Assembly (NCBI RefSeq): GCF_000241325.1
Contig: NZ_BAEI01000071.1
Coordinates: 1-33,706 of the forward strand
Reading direction: 5' to 3'
DNA length: 33,706 nucleotides
Source: Gordonia polyisoprenivorans NBRC 16320 = JCM 10675
GTDB lineage: Bacteria; Actinomycetota; Actinomycetes; Mycobacteriales; Mycobacteriaceae
Shown: one piece after another, positions 7,616 to 15,433 of the stretch
Numbering within the stretch: the stretch's first letter is position 1
How the letters are laid out: each line of letters opens with the position of its first letter
Made by a program: the position numbers and the translations under genes
Notes under the pieces: model-generated
Database searches by the model: none
Seen by the model: only the letters and a program-made list of their open reading frames with translations
What the model was told of the DNA's origin: nothing

Positions 7616-8488
7616 TCACACCTCCATCGGGGTGTCGCGCGCGTTCCGCACGGGAGTGTCGCGTGCGTTCCGCACGGGAGTGTCGCGTGCGTTCCGCACG
7701 GGAGTGTCGCGTGCGTTCCGCACGGTGATCCCGGCGGCCGCCATCGACGCTTTGACCTCACCGATGGTGAGCTGGCCGAAGTGGAACACCGAGGCCGCGA
7801 GCACCGCATCGGCGCCCGCCGCGACCGCCGGCGCGAAATGCTCGACCGCCCCCGCGCCACCGCTGGCAATGACCGGCACCTCGACGGCCGCACGGACCGC
7901 GGTCAGCATGCGCAGATCGAAGCCCTGCTTGGTGCCGTCGGCGTCCATCGAGTTCAACAGGATCTCCCCGACGCCGAGTTCTTGTCCGCGCCTTGCCCAT
8001 TCGACAGCGTCGATGCCAGTACCCCGGCGGCCGCCGTGCGTGGTGACCTCCCAGCCCGACGGGGTCGGCTGCTCGCCGTCGGGCACGGTACGCGCATCGA
8101 CAGACAGCACGATGCACTGCGAACCGAAACGCCTGCTCATCTCCTCGAGCACCTCGGGCCGGGCGATCGCCGCGGTGTTGACGCTGACCTTGTCGGCGCC
8201 GGCCCGCAGCATCGTGTCGACATCGGCGACGGTGCGGATGCCGCCACCGACGGTCAGCGGGATGAAGATCTGCTCGGCGGTGCGCCCGACGACCTCGATC
8301 ATGGTGGCGCGCCCCGAACTCGACGCGGTGACGTCGAGGAACGTCAGCTCGTCGGCACCCTCCGCGTCGTAGCGGGCCGCGAGCTCCACCGGATCACCGG
8401 CATCACGCAGATTCGCGAAATTGACGCCCTTGACGACGCGTCCGTTGTCGACGTCGAGGCACGGGATCACACGCACGGCCAAAGTCAT
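7616..8488 (-). CDS. hisF: Imidazole glycerol phosphate synthase cyclase subunit, with a repeat tail
   Basis: HisF pairs with the glutaminase HisH to form imidazole glycerol phosphate and AICAR from PRFAR. The protein is a TIM barrel with VIPCLDVDNGRVVKG near the start (catalytic Asp about 12) and SVDAR near the middle (second catalytic Asp). The ATG at 8488 overlaps the impA stop (ATGA). The predicted 290 residues exceed the usual 253-258. The extra 33 or so residues are four copies of VRNARDTP followed by MEV, added exactly where the family normally ends (AAGITVR). The tail is coded by a 24-bp tandem repeat. The barrel looks intact, so activity is expected, but the effect of the tail on the HisH interface is unknown. 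Confidence 0.95.
   Translation of the reverse strand: MTLAVRVIPCLDVDNGRVVKGVNFANLRDAGDPVELAARYDAEGADELTFLDVTASSSGRATMIEVVGRTAEQIFIPLTVGGGIRTVADVDTMLRAGADKVSVNTAAIARPEVLEEMSRRFGSQCIVLSVDARTVPDGEQPTPSGWEVTTHGGRRGTGIDAVEWARRGQELGVGEILLNSMDADGTKQGFDLRMLTAVRAAVEVPVIASGGAGAVEHFAPAVAAGADAVLAASVFHFGQLTIGEVKASMAAAGITVRNARDTPVRNARDTPVRNARDTPVRNARDTPMEV
7632..7727. repeat. Four tandem 24-bp palindromic repeats at the hisF 3' end
   Basis: Four head-to-tail copies lie at 7632-7655, 7656-7679, 7680-7703 and 7704-7727. Each contains the hairpin GTGCG-TTC-CGCAC. Copies 2 and 3 are identical. Copy 1 differs by one base (GCGCG for GCGTG). Copy 4 differs only in its last two bases. The near-identity points to recent expansion by slippage or recombination. 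Confidence 0.97.
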
Positions 8489-9336
8489 CGGTCGGTCTCC
8501 TCGGGTCGGGCGGCATCGGCGGACCACTCGTCACCGATCACCTCGTACACAACGTCCATCAGCGCCGAATGAATCCCCGGTGACCCGGCGACCAACGACG
8601 GCGAGTCGACGGTCCACCGTTGTCCGGACAGATCGGTGGCCACTCCACCGGCAGCACGAACCAGGGCTGCGCCGGCGGCGTTGTCCCACGGGTGACGACC
8701 GAAGGCGATCGAGCCGCCGAAGGTCCCCGACGCCGCATAGGCCATGTCGACTCCGGTGCTACCGGTCATCCGCAGCCGGGCCACCCGCCCGGACAGCGCC
8801 CGGATCAGGTCGGCGCGGCGCGCACCGGGATACCGGCCGCCGTGCCCGACGTTGAACGGCCCGAAGCCGATCGCGCACTGCGCCAACGACGTTGCGCCGG
8901 AAGGGGTCACCGGCTCGCCGTTGCAGAGCAGTGGCGAGTCGAGGTGCCCGGCGAAACGTTGCCGTGACAACGGCAACCACGTCAGACCCAACACGCTCTC
9001 GCCGTCGACGAGCAGCGCGAGCAGGATGCCCGTCAAAGGCACACCGGCCGAATAGTTGTAGGTACCGTCGACCGGATCGAGGACCCACACCACGCCCTCG
9101 TCGACGGGCGGACCGCCGAATTCCTCACCGTGCACCCCGATACCGGTCAGCTCGGTCAGCTCGCCGACGATCCGGCGTTCGAGATCGAGATCGACCTGGG
9201 TGGCGAAGTCGGTGGCACCCTTGCGGACCGCGCTCGGCGCTCCCAGACCGGCGATGAACTCGTCGCTGACCCCGTCGAGGACTCCCCCGGCCACCTCGAG
9301 CAGTCGGGACAGATCCAGGTCGGCGCCCGCGGTCAC
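8485..9336 (-). CDS. impA: Inositol monophosphatase family phosphatase in the his operon
   Basis: This is a 283-residue Mg-dependent phosphatase of the IMPase fold. GEEFGG (metal-binding Glu), WVLDPVDGTYNY (the DPxDGTxN motif) and HPWDNAAGAAL (the WDxAAG motif) are all present, so it should be active. It sits between hisA and hisF with start and stop overlaps on both sides (GTGA at 9336, ATGA at 8485). The mycobacterial his operon has impA at the same place. Because no other histidinol-phosphate phosphatase is visible here and IMPase-type HisN enzymes exist in actinobacteria, it may act on histidinol phosphate. Inositol phosphate, needed for phosphatidylinositol and mycothiol, is the other option. 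The sequence alone does not decide. Confidence 0.9.
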   Translation of the reverse strand: MTAGADLDLSRLLEVAGGVLDGVSDEFIAGLGAPSAVRKGATDFATQVDLDLERRIVGELTELTGIGVHGEEFGGPPVDEGVVWVLDPVDGTYNYSAGVPLTGILLALLVDGESVLGLTWLPLSRQRFAGHLDSPLLCNGEPVTPSGATSLAQCAIGFGPFNVGHGGRYPGARRADLIRALSGRVARLRMTGSTGVDMAYAASGTFGGSIAFGRHPWDNAAGAALVRAAGGVATDLSGQRWTVDSPSLVAGSPGIHSALMDVVYEVIGDEWSADAARPEETDR

Positions 9337-10076
9337 CGTCGGCCGACCGCCGTCAACGCCTCGGGCAGGGTGAAACGCCCGGCGTAGAGCGCCTTTCCGA
9401 CGATTGCACCCTCCACGCCCTGCTCCACCAGACCGGCGATCGCGACGAGGTCGTCGAGCGCCGACACCCCACCGGAGGCGACGATCGGCGCGTCGGTGGC
9501 CGCGGCGACCTCGGCGAGCAGGTCGAGATTCGGCCCCCCCAGCGTGCCGTCCTTGGAAACGTCGGTGACGACGTAGCGGGCGCATCCATCGCCGTTGAGC
9601 CGTTCGAGCACCTCCCACAGGTCGCCGCCGTCGGTCACCCAGCCGCGCCCGCGCAACCGGTACGACGAGCCTTCCCGGATGACGTCGAGCCCGACGGCGA
9701 TCCGGTCGCCGAATCGCTCGATCGCTGTGGCGCACCACTGCGGATTCTCCAGCGCGGCGGTGCCCAGATTCACCCGCGTACAACCGGTGGCCAGTGCGGC
9801 CTCGAGCGACTCGTCGTCGCGGATGCCGCCGGACAATTCGACCTTCACGTCGAGTTCGCCGACGACCTCGGCGAGCAGGTCACGATTGTTGCCGCGTCCG
9901 AAGGCCGCGTCGAGGTCGACGAGGTGAATCCACTCCGCGCCGTCCTTCTGCCAGGCGAGCGCGGCCTCCCGCGGTGAACCGTAGGAGGTTTCCGTACCGG
10001 CGGCGCCCTGGACCAGGCGCACCGCCTGACCATCGGCGACGTCGACGGCCGGAAGCAGTTCGAGGGTTGTTCCCAT
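9333..10076 (-). CDS. priA: Phosphoribosyl isomerase A, likely bifunctional HisA/TrpF (PriA)
   Basis: This isomerase converts ProFAR to PRFAR in histidine synthesis. In actinobacteria the same enzyme usually also does the TrpF step of tryptophan synthesis. The protein is a 247-residue (beta/alpha)8 barrel starting LELLPAVDVADGQAVRLVQG, with the catalytic Asp near 12 and a PriA-style Arg shortly after. Further motifs are HLVDLDAAFGRG, VELSGGIRDD, TDVSKDGTLGG (second catalytic Asp) and IVASGGVSAL. No trpF is seen in the window, which supports the dual role, although trpF could lie elsewhere. ATG at 10076 has AAAGGA about eleven bases upstream. The upstream gene ends 18 bases away. Confidence 0.93.
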   Translation of the reverse strand: MGTTLELLPAVDVADGQAVRLVQGAAGTETSYGSPREAALAWQKDGAEWIHLVDLDAAFGRGNNRDLLAEVVGELDVKVELSGGIRDDESLEAALATGCTRVNLGTAALENPQWCATAIERFGDRIAVGLDVIREGSSYRLRGRGWVTDGGDLWEVLERLNGDGCARYVVTDVSKDGTLGGPNLDLLAEVAAATDAPIVASGGVSALDDLVAIAGLVEQGVEGAIVGKALYAGRFTLPEALTAVGRR

Positions 10077-10094
10077 GGGGTTGCGCGGGTCCTT

Positions 10095-10367
10095 TCAGGA
10101 GGTCGGGGGGTTGCTGCGGTGCTGGGCGCGCAGCGCGCGTTCGGCTTTGCCGATCAAGCGTTTGGAGGTGATGCCGATCGCCGTGATCATCAGCACGATG
10201 CTGACCAGCGACGCGACCAGCCCGGCGATCGCATTCCATTTGGCCAACGCCAGCACCACCGGGATGCAGATCACCAGCACGATGACACCCGCGCCGAGGA
10301 CGAACAGGACGAATCGACCGTAGGAGAAGCGGTACTCCGGATCACCGCCGGCACCCGAGTCGGTCAT
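10095..10367 (-). CDS. Small two-segment membrane protein between hisH and hisA
   Basis: I do not recognise this 90-residue protein. It has a polar start (MTDSGAGGDPEYRFSYG), two hydrophobic segments at about 18-40 and 47-68, and a basic C-terminus (SKRLIGKAERALRAQHR), so both ends are probably cytosolic. The ATG at 10367 overlaps the hisH stop as ATGA, which makes translation real and coupled. It splits hisH from hisA, which in mycobacteria are adjacent as I recall. It resembles the small hypothetical membrane proteins of related actinobacteria, but no function follows from the sequence. Confidence 0.85.
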   Translation of the reverse strand: MTDSGAGGDPEYRFSYGRFVLFVLGAGVIVLVICIPVVLALAKWNAIAGLVASLVSIVLMITAIGITSKRLIGKAERALRAQHRSNPPTS

Positions 10368-11005
10368 GAGAGGGCCCCGATCCAGTTGGCGAGCAGGTGC
10401 GCCCCGGCGTCACCGGATTTCTCCGGATGGAACTGGGTGGCGCTCAGTGGACCGTTCTCGACGGCGGCGAGGAATTTCCCACCGTAGTCGGCCCAGGTCA
10501 ACCGGGGTGCGCGGAGCGCAGTGCCGTCGTTGTCCATCTCCCAGGACTGCGCGGCATAGGAGTGCACGAAGTAGAAGCGGGTGTCGGCGTCGAGCCCGGC
10601 GAACAGCACCGAATCGTCGGGGGCATCGACGGTGTTCCATCCCATGTGCGGCAGCACCGGCGCGGGCAGCCGGGTGATCGAACCGGGCCATTCACCACAC
10701 CCGTCGGCTTCCTCCCCGAACTCGACACCGTGATCGAACAGGATCTGCATGCCCACGCAGATCCCGAGGACCGGACGGCCGCCGGCGAGGCGACGCCCGA
10801 TGATCCGGTCACCCTTCACCGCACGCAGTCCCTCCATACAAGCCGCGAAGGCCCCGACGCCCGGCACGACCAGACCGGTCGCGTTCAGGGCGGTGTCGAA
10901 ATCGGCCGAGACGGTGACCGCAGCGCCGGCCCGCTCCAGTGCCCGCTGCGCCGACCGCAGATTCCCCGACCCGTAATCGAGGACGACGACGTCGGGCCCG
11001 CTCAT
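10364..11005 (-). CDS. hisH: Imidazole glycerol phosphate synthase glutaminase subunit
   Basis: HisH hydrolyses glutamine and channels ammonia to HisF. The protein is a 213-residue class I amidotransferase starting VVVLDYGSGNLRS. The nucleophile is the Cys in LGICVGMQILFDHG, and the His and Glu of the triad are in TQFHPEKSGD. The ATG at 11005 overlaps the hisB stop (ATGA). Length and motifs are normal, and nothing suggests loss of activity. Confidence 0.97.
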   Translation of the reverse strand: MSGPDVVVLDYGSGNLRSAQRALERAGAAVTVSADFDTALNATGLVVPGVGAFAACMEGLRAVKGDRIIGRRLAGGRPVLGICVGMQILFDHGVEFGEEADGCGEWPGSITRLPAPVLPHMGWNTVDAPDDSVLFAGLDADTRFYFVHSYAAQSWEMDNDGTALRAPRLTWADYGGKFLAAVENGPLSATQFHPEKSGDAGAHLLANWIGALS

Positions 11006-11643
11006 AGAGCACCCTTGGTCGAGGGCACCCCGGTCACCCGCGGATCGGCCTCGGTGGCCTCGCGCAACGCCCGGGCGACGGCTTTGAACTCCGCCTCGGT
11101 GATGTGGTGCTGATCGCGTCCGTAGAGCACCCGAACATGCAGTGCGATACGGGCATTCAGCGCGATCGACTCGAAGATGTGCCGATTGATGATCGTCGAG
11201 TACGGGACGCCCGGGTACCCGCCGATGACCGCGGTCAGCAGATGCTCCGGCTCGCCGGTGTGGACGCAGTACGGCCGGCCCGACACGTCGACGACGGCGT
11301 GTGCGAGGGTCTCGTCCATCGGGATGTAGCAGTCACCGAAGCGACGGATACCCTTCTTGTCCCCGAGCGCCTGACCGAGCGCCTGACCGAGGACGATCGC
11401 GGTGTCCTCGATGGTGTGGTGGCCCTCGACCTCGACATCACCGGTCGCCTTGACCGTCAGATCGAAGCTGCCGTGCGCACCGAACGCGGTGAGCATGTGA
11501 TCGAAGAACGCGATGCCGGTGGAGATGTCGGTGCGACCGGTGCCGTCGAGGTCGATCTCGACGGCGATCGACGACTCCTTGGTGGTGCGCTCGACCCTGC
11601 CGATGCGGGCCCCGGTTGTGCTCGAATCCTGTGTGGTGCTCAC
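11002..11643 (-). CDS. hisB: Imidazoleglycerol-phosphate dehydratase
   Basis: HisB dehydrates imidazole glycerol phosphate to imidazole acetol phosphate, using Mn ions in a 24-subunit shell. The protein has 213 residues, a dehydratase domain only, without a fused phosphatase. Metal-binding motifs are FFDHMLTAFG, EGHHTIEDTAI and the second-half repeat RHIFESIA with YGRDQHHITEAEFKA. The GTG at 11643 directly follows the hisC stop. There is a short internal duplication (LGQALGQALG) within the normal length. Confidence 0.97.
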   Translation of the reverse strand: MSTTQDSSTTGARIGRVERTTKESSIAVEIDLDGTGRTDISTGIAFFDHMLTAFGAHGSFDLTVKATGDVEVEGHHTIEDTAIVLGQALGQALGDKKGIRRFGDCYIPMDETLAHAVVDVSGRPYCVHTGEPEHLLTAVIGGYPGVPYSTIINRHIFESIALNARIALHVRVLYGRDQHHITEAEFKAVARALREATEADPRVTGVPSTKGAL

Positions 11644-12791
11644 TCAGCCATTCTCCAGATCGGTTGCGGCCAGGCGTCGACTGACCTCGAGGAAGACGTC
11701 GTTCTCGGTACGCAGACCGACCGTCACCCGCAGGTATGCGGGAATCCCGACGTCACGGATGAGGACCCCGTCATCGAGGTAGCGCTGCCACGACGCCGGG
11801 GCGTCGGCGAACCGTCCGAACAGAATGAAGTTGGCGTCGGAGTCGATCACCTCGAAACCTGACGCGGCGAGCTCGGCGACGACGCGCTTGCGTTCGGCGA
11901 TGATCGTGGCGACCCCCGCCAGGGTCTCCTCGCCGTGGCGCAGCGCCGCTCGCGCGGACGCCTGGGTCAGCACCGACAGGTGATAGGGCAACCGCACGAG
12001 TTGCAGGGCTTCGACGATCGCCGGCGACGCGGCCAGATACCCGAGCCGTCCGCCGGCGAAGGCGAACGCCTTGCTCATCGTGCGGCTCACGACGACCTTC
12101 GCCGGGAACTCGTCGATCAATTCGGCCGCACTGGGTTGCTCGGAGAACTCACCGTACGCCTCGTCGACGATGACGATGCCCGGCGCGGCATCGACGATGG
12201 CGCGCAACCCGGCATTCGGGATCGACGCACCCGTCGGGTTGTTGGGCGAGGTGAGGAACACGACGTCGGGGCGGCGCGCGGCGACCTCACCGATGGCGTA
12301 ATCGACGTCGAGCGAGAAATCGGCGTTGCGTTTGGCCTCCAGCCACGTGGTGGTGGTGCCGTCGGAGATGATCGGATGCATCGAATAACTGGGCACGAAC
12401 CCCAACGCGGTCCGCCCCGGCCCCCGAAGGCCTGCAGCAGCTGCTGCAGGATCTCGTTGGAACCATTTGCCGCCCAAAGGTTCTCGACCGACAACCGCAC
12501 GCCGGTGGCGCGGGTGAGATACTCCGCCAACTCGGTACGCAGCTCGACCGCATCCCGGTCGGGGTATCGATGCAACTCCGCCGCCGCAGCACGGACCGAC
12601 TCGGTGACGTCGGCGATCAACGCCGCCGACGGCGGATGCGGGTTCTCATTGGTGTTGAGCACCACCGGAACCGTCAACTGCGGTGCACCGTAGGCACTCT
12701 TCCCACGAAGGTTGTCCCGCAACGGCAACTCGTCGACCGAGATCGACGCGCCGGGAACACTCGGCCCGCTCGCTACGCCCTCCGCCGTCAC
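11644..12791 (-). pseudogene. hisC: Histidinol-phosphate aminotransferase, apparent one-base frameshift
   Basis: HisC transfers an amino group from glutamate to imidazole acetol phosphate, using PLP. The first part (GTG at 12791, overlapping the hisD stop) reads VVLNTNENPHPPS to NGSNEILQQLLQAFGG. The sense then jumps to another frame, GPGRTALGFVPSYSMH onward, ending at 11644. That second frame holds FLTSPNNPTGA, IVDEAYGEF and SRTMSKAFAFAGGRLGY with the PLP lysine. The two frames join at 12421-12425, a run of five C (G on the coding strand) where one more base would restore a normal protein of about 382 residues. All motifs are preserved on both sides and the rest of the operon is intact, so a sequencing error or a very recent mutation is more likely than an old pseudogene. 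Confidence 0.9.
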
Positions 12792-14128
12792 CGCGCACCC
12801 TCCATGAAGCGCCGGGTGATCGCATCCCCGTGTGCCGGAAGGTCTTCGGCTTGCGCCAGGGTGACGACCTTGTCGGCGACATCACGCAGTGCGGCCTCGT
12901 CGTAGTCGATGACGTGGACGCCCTTGAGGAAGGTCTGTACCGACAACCCCGACGCGAATCGCGCCGAACCCGAGGTCGGCAGAACATGATTGGAACCCGC
13001 GCAGTAGTCACCGAGGCTGACCGGCGCGTAGTTACCGACGAAGATCGCGCCCGCGTTGTGCACCCGGTCGGCCACCGCGGCCGCGTCGCGCGTCTGGATC
13101 TCGAGATGCTCGGCAGCGTAGGCGTCGACCACCGCCAGACCGGCGTCGAGATCGTCGACGAGCACGACACCGGATTGCTTGCCGGCCAAGGCGGTTGCCA
13201 CTCGTTCGCGGTGTTTGGTCTGCGCCACCTGGCCGTCGAGGGCCGCGTCGACGGCATCGGCGAGTTCGACGCTGTCGGTGACGAGTACCGAGGCGGCCAG
13301 GACATCGTGCTCGGCCTGGGAGATCAAGTCTGCGGCAACGAGTTCGGGCACTGCGGTCTCGTCGGCGAGAATCGCGATCTCGGTCGGCCCGGCCTCCGAA
13401 TCGATCCCGACGACCCCGCGGCACAACCGCTTGGCCGCGGTCACGTAGATGTTGCCCGGCCCGGTGATGAGGTCCACCGGATCGAGGACGGCGCCGGGCG
13501 CATCGGCGGTATCGGTGTCGGTTCCGCCGTAGGTCAACAAGGCAATGCCCTGCGCTCCGCCGACCGCCCACACCTCGTCGACCCCGAGCAACGCGCACGC
13601 GGCCAGAATCGTCGGATGCGGCCATCCACCGAAGTCCTTCTGCGGCGGCGAGGCCACCACCAGCGACCCCACGCCTGCCTCCTGCGCCGGAACGACGTTC
13701 ATGATCACCGACGAGGGATACACGGCATTGCCGCCGGGCACATACAATCCGACGCGCCGCACCGGAATCCACTTCTCGCTGACCACACCACCGTCGACGA
13801 CCTGCGTCCGCGAGGTCTGTCTGCGCTGATCGGCGTGCACAGCCCGCGCGCGGGTGATCGACTCGCGCAACGCGTCGGCGACCGCCGGATCCAACGCCGC
13901 GAGTGCGTCACCGATCACCGACGACGGCACCCGCACCGACGCGGGCCGTACACCGTCGAAGCGTTCCCCGTAGTCCAGCGCCGCAGCCGTGCCGCGCTCG
14001 GCGACGGCATGAACCACCGGCCCCACCGTGTCGAGAACGGCGTTGACGTCGGTGCCCCCGCGGGGCAACGCACGACGCAGTTCAGCAAGCGTCGGGGTGC
14101 TACCGCGCAGGTCGGTTCGGGCGAGCAT
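12788..14128 (-). CDS. hisD: Histidinol dehydrogenase
   Basis: HisD oxidises histidinol to histidine in two NAD-dependent steps with a zinc ion. The protein has 446 residues, a normal size. Motifs are IYVPGG-like LYVPGGNAVYPSS, DLITGPGNIYVTAAK, LISQAEHDVLAAS (zinc and catalytic Gln, Glu, His), AAEHLEIQTRDA and SLGDYCAGSNHVLPT. The ATG at 14128 has AGGAGA five bases upstream and begins the conserved sequence. The frame is open about 126 bases further, so a longer form cannot be fully excluded but is unneeded. It is the first gene of the his operon and divergent from the mycolyltransferase gene, sharing a 243-base intergenic region. Confidence 0.97.
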   Translation of the reverse strand: MLARTDLRGSTPTLAELRRALPRGGTDVNAVLDTVGPVVHAVAERGTAAALDYGERFDGVRPASVRVPSSVIGDALAALDPAVADALRESITRARAVHADQRRQTSRTQVVDGGVVSEKWIPVRRVGLYVPGGNAVYPSSVIMNVVPAQEAGVGSLVVASPPQKDFGGWPHPTILAACALLGVDEVWAVGGAQGIALLTYGGTDTDTADAPGAVLDPVDLITGPGNIYVTAAKRLCRGVVGIDSEAGPTEIAILADETAVPELVAADLISQAEHDVLAASVLVTDSVELADAVDAALDGQVAQTKHRERVATALAGKQSGVVLVDDLDAGLAVVDAYAAEHLEIQTRDAAAVADRVHNAGAIFVGNYAPVSLGDYCAGSNHVLPTSGSARFASGLSVQTFLKGVHVIDYDEAALRDVADKVVTLAQAEDLPAHGDAITRRFMEGAR

Positions 14129-14297
14129 GGATCTCTCCTGGCATGACTGGAGGAAATGACCCATCCAGGATACGGGCACGAGGCGAGCGGATTTCACCTG
14201 CACCTCATGGGAGCGAGCAGCGCAAACCTTGCGGATGCAAGGACTCGGATTCATTACGCACCTCTAACGAAATCGCACCATGGGTAACTCTGACCCC

Positions 14298-14315
14298 ATC
14301 CGTCACGGATATGCT
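14298..14315 (+). promoter_or_regulatory. Palindrome overlapping a possible -10 box in the hisD / mycolyltransferase gap
   Basis: ATCCGT-C-ACGGAT (14298-14310) is a perfect 13-bp palindrome. Its right end overlaps TATGCT (14310-14315), which fits the actinobacterial TANNNT -10 pattern for the plus-strand gene starting at 14372. No good -35 is seen. The rest of the 14129-14371 gap holds only a small hairpin (14227-14242, CCTTGC/GCAAGG). Confidence 0.35.
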
Positions 14316-14371
14316 CACAGCGACCTCACAGATATGCGTCGGGAGCCACACGAACCGAACGGAGCACGTGG

Positions 14372-15409
14372 ATGACAACTCGACGACCTGGTCTGAGACG
14401 ACAAGCACCGAACGGCACCGAACCCCATGGCGCCGGACCCACCGCCTCCTCGTGGGCCCGCCGCATCGGGATGATCGCGGCGATGCTGCTGCTGGCCGCG
14501 ACCGTCGGTGCGCAGGTGCCGGCTCGCGCGCAGGCGGCACACCTCGTCGCCGTCCACGACCTCTCCCCGACCGAGTCGGTGCTCGAGGTGTACTCGTCGG
14601 CGATGGGCAAGGTGATCACCAGTCAGGTCCTGCACCCGCCGGGTCGACCTGCGGGACCGGCCGTCTACATGCTGCCGGGACTCGGCGGCGGCGAGGACGG
14701 GATCTCCTGGATCAACAACGGTGGCGCCCGTGCCTTCTTCGCAGGCAAGACCGTGACGGCCGTCTTCCCGGTCGGAGGTCGCGCGTCGATGTTCACCGAC
14801 TGGCAGCGCGACGATCCGATCCTGGGCCGCAACAAGTGGCGAACCTTCCTGACACGGGAACTCCCCCCGATCGTCAACCGCGCCTTCCACACCAACGGGG
14901 TCAACGCGATCACCGGGGTGTCGATGTCGGGAGGTCCGGCCCTGGCGATCGCCGAATCGGCTCCGGGCCTGTATCGCGCGGTCGCGTCCTACAGCGGATG
15001 TCCCGGTACCACCGACCTGCTCGGTGTCGGCGCGGTAACCGCCGTGGTCACCCGCGGCGGCGGCAACATGCTCAACATGTGGGGACCGCCGGGCGGACCG
15101 GACTGGGTGGCCAATGACCCGATCGTCAATGCGGGCAAGCTGCGTGGCACGGCGGTGTTCCTGTCGGCGGCCACCGGTATGCCCGGCCCGATCGACGGTG
15201 GCCCGGCCGAGACCCTCGGCGGACTGGCCGGCGGCGGTCAGATCGAGGCGTACACACGAGTGTGCACTGCAGCCATGTCGAATCGGTTGACCGCCTTGGG
15301 GATTGCGCACACATTCTCGGCACGCCCACTGGGATCGCACTCCTGGGGCGTGTTCGCCGCGGACCTGCGCGCCTCGTGGCCGGTGATCGGGCGCGCGATC
15401 GGGGCGTGA
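14372..15409 (+). CDS. Secreted mycolyltransferase / Ag85-type esterase
   Basis: This protein belongs to the antigen 85 family of alpha/beta hydrolases, which transfer mycolic acids between trehalose and the cell wall. It has 345 residues. An Arg-rich N-terminus and a hydrophobic stretch (about 33-48) are followed by ARAQAAH, a likely signal peptidase site near residue 55. Ag85-like landmarks are YMLPGLGGGEDGISW, FPVGGRASMFTDW, the nucleophile motif GVSMSGGPAL (Ser about 184), a Glu/Asp-bearing middle and GSHSWGVF with the catalytic His. The ATG at 14372 has GGAG about seven bases upstream. It stands alone, divergent from hisD and convergent with the amidohydrolase gene. It points to a mycolate-bearing host. 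Exact donor and acceptor are not shown. Confidence 0.88.
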   Translation: MTTRRPGLRRQAPNGTEPHGAGPTASSWARRIGMIAAMLLLAATVGAQVPARAQAAHLVAVHDLSPTESVLEVYSSAMGKVITSQVLHPPGRPAGPAVYMLPGLGGGEDGISWINNGGARAFFAGKTVTAVFPVGGRASMFTDWQRDDPILGRNKWRTFLTRELPPIVNRAFHTNGVNAITGVSMSGGPALAIAESAPGLYRAVASYSGCPGTTDLLGVGAVTAVVTRGGGNMLNMWGPPGGPDWVANDPIVNAGKLRGTAVFLSAATGMPGPIDGGPAETLGGLAGGGQIEAYTRVCTAAMSNRLTALGIAHTFSARPLGSHSWGVFAADLRASWPVIGRAIGA

Positions 15410-15416
15410 GCGGTCG

Positions 15417-15430
15417 CCGGTCGGCACCGG
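15417..15430. terminator. Weak hairpin between two convergent genes
   Basis: CCGGT-CGGC-ACCGG forms a 5-bp stem in the 24-base gap between the mycolyltransferase stop and the amidohydrolase stop. There is no T-run. It may help end transcription from both sides; weak support. Confidence 0.3.
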
Positions 15431-15433
15431 TAC

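Noticed and set aside
7632..7727. CRISPR array
   Set aside because: The units are head-to-tail with no spacers and lie within a coding frame; no cas genes are present.
12117..12477. hisC as two separate overlapping genes
   Set aside because: Each piece is half of one aminotransferase and the sequences join without loss at a homopolymer, so a frameshift explains them better.
14129..14254. In-frame extension of hisD or a histidine leader peptide
   Set aside because: The extension reads with no His run and lacks conservation marks; a strong ribosome-binding site precedes the ATG at 14128.
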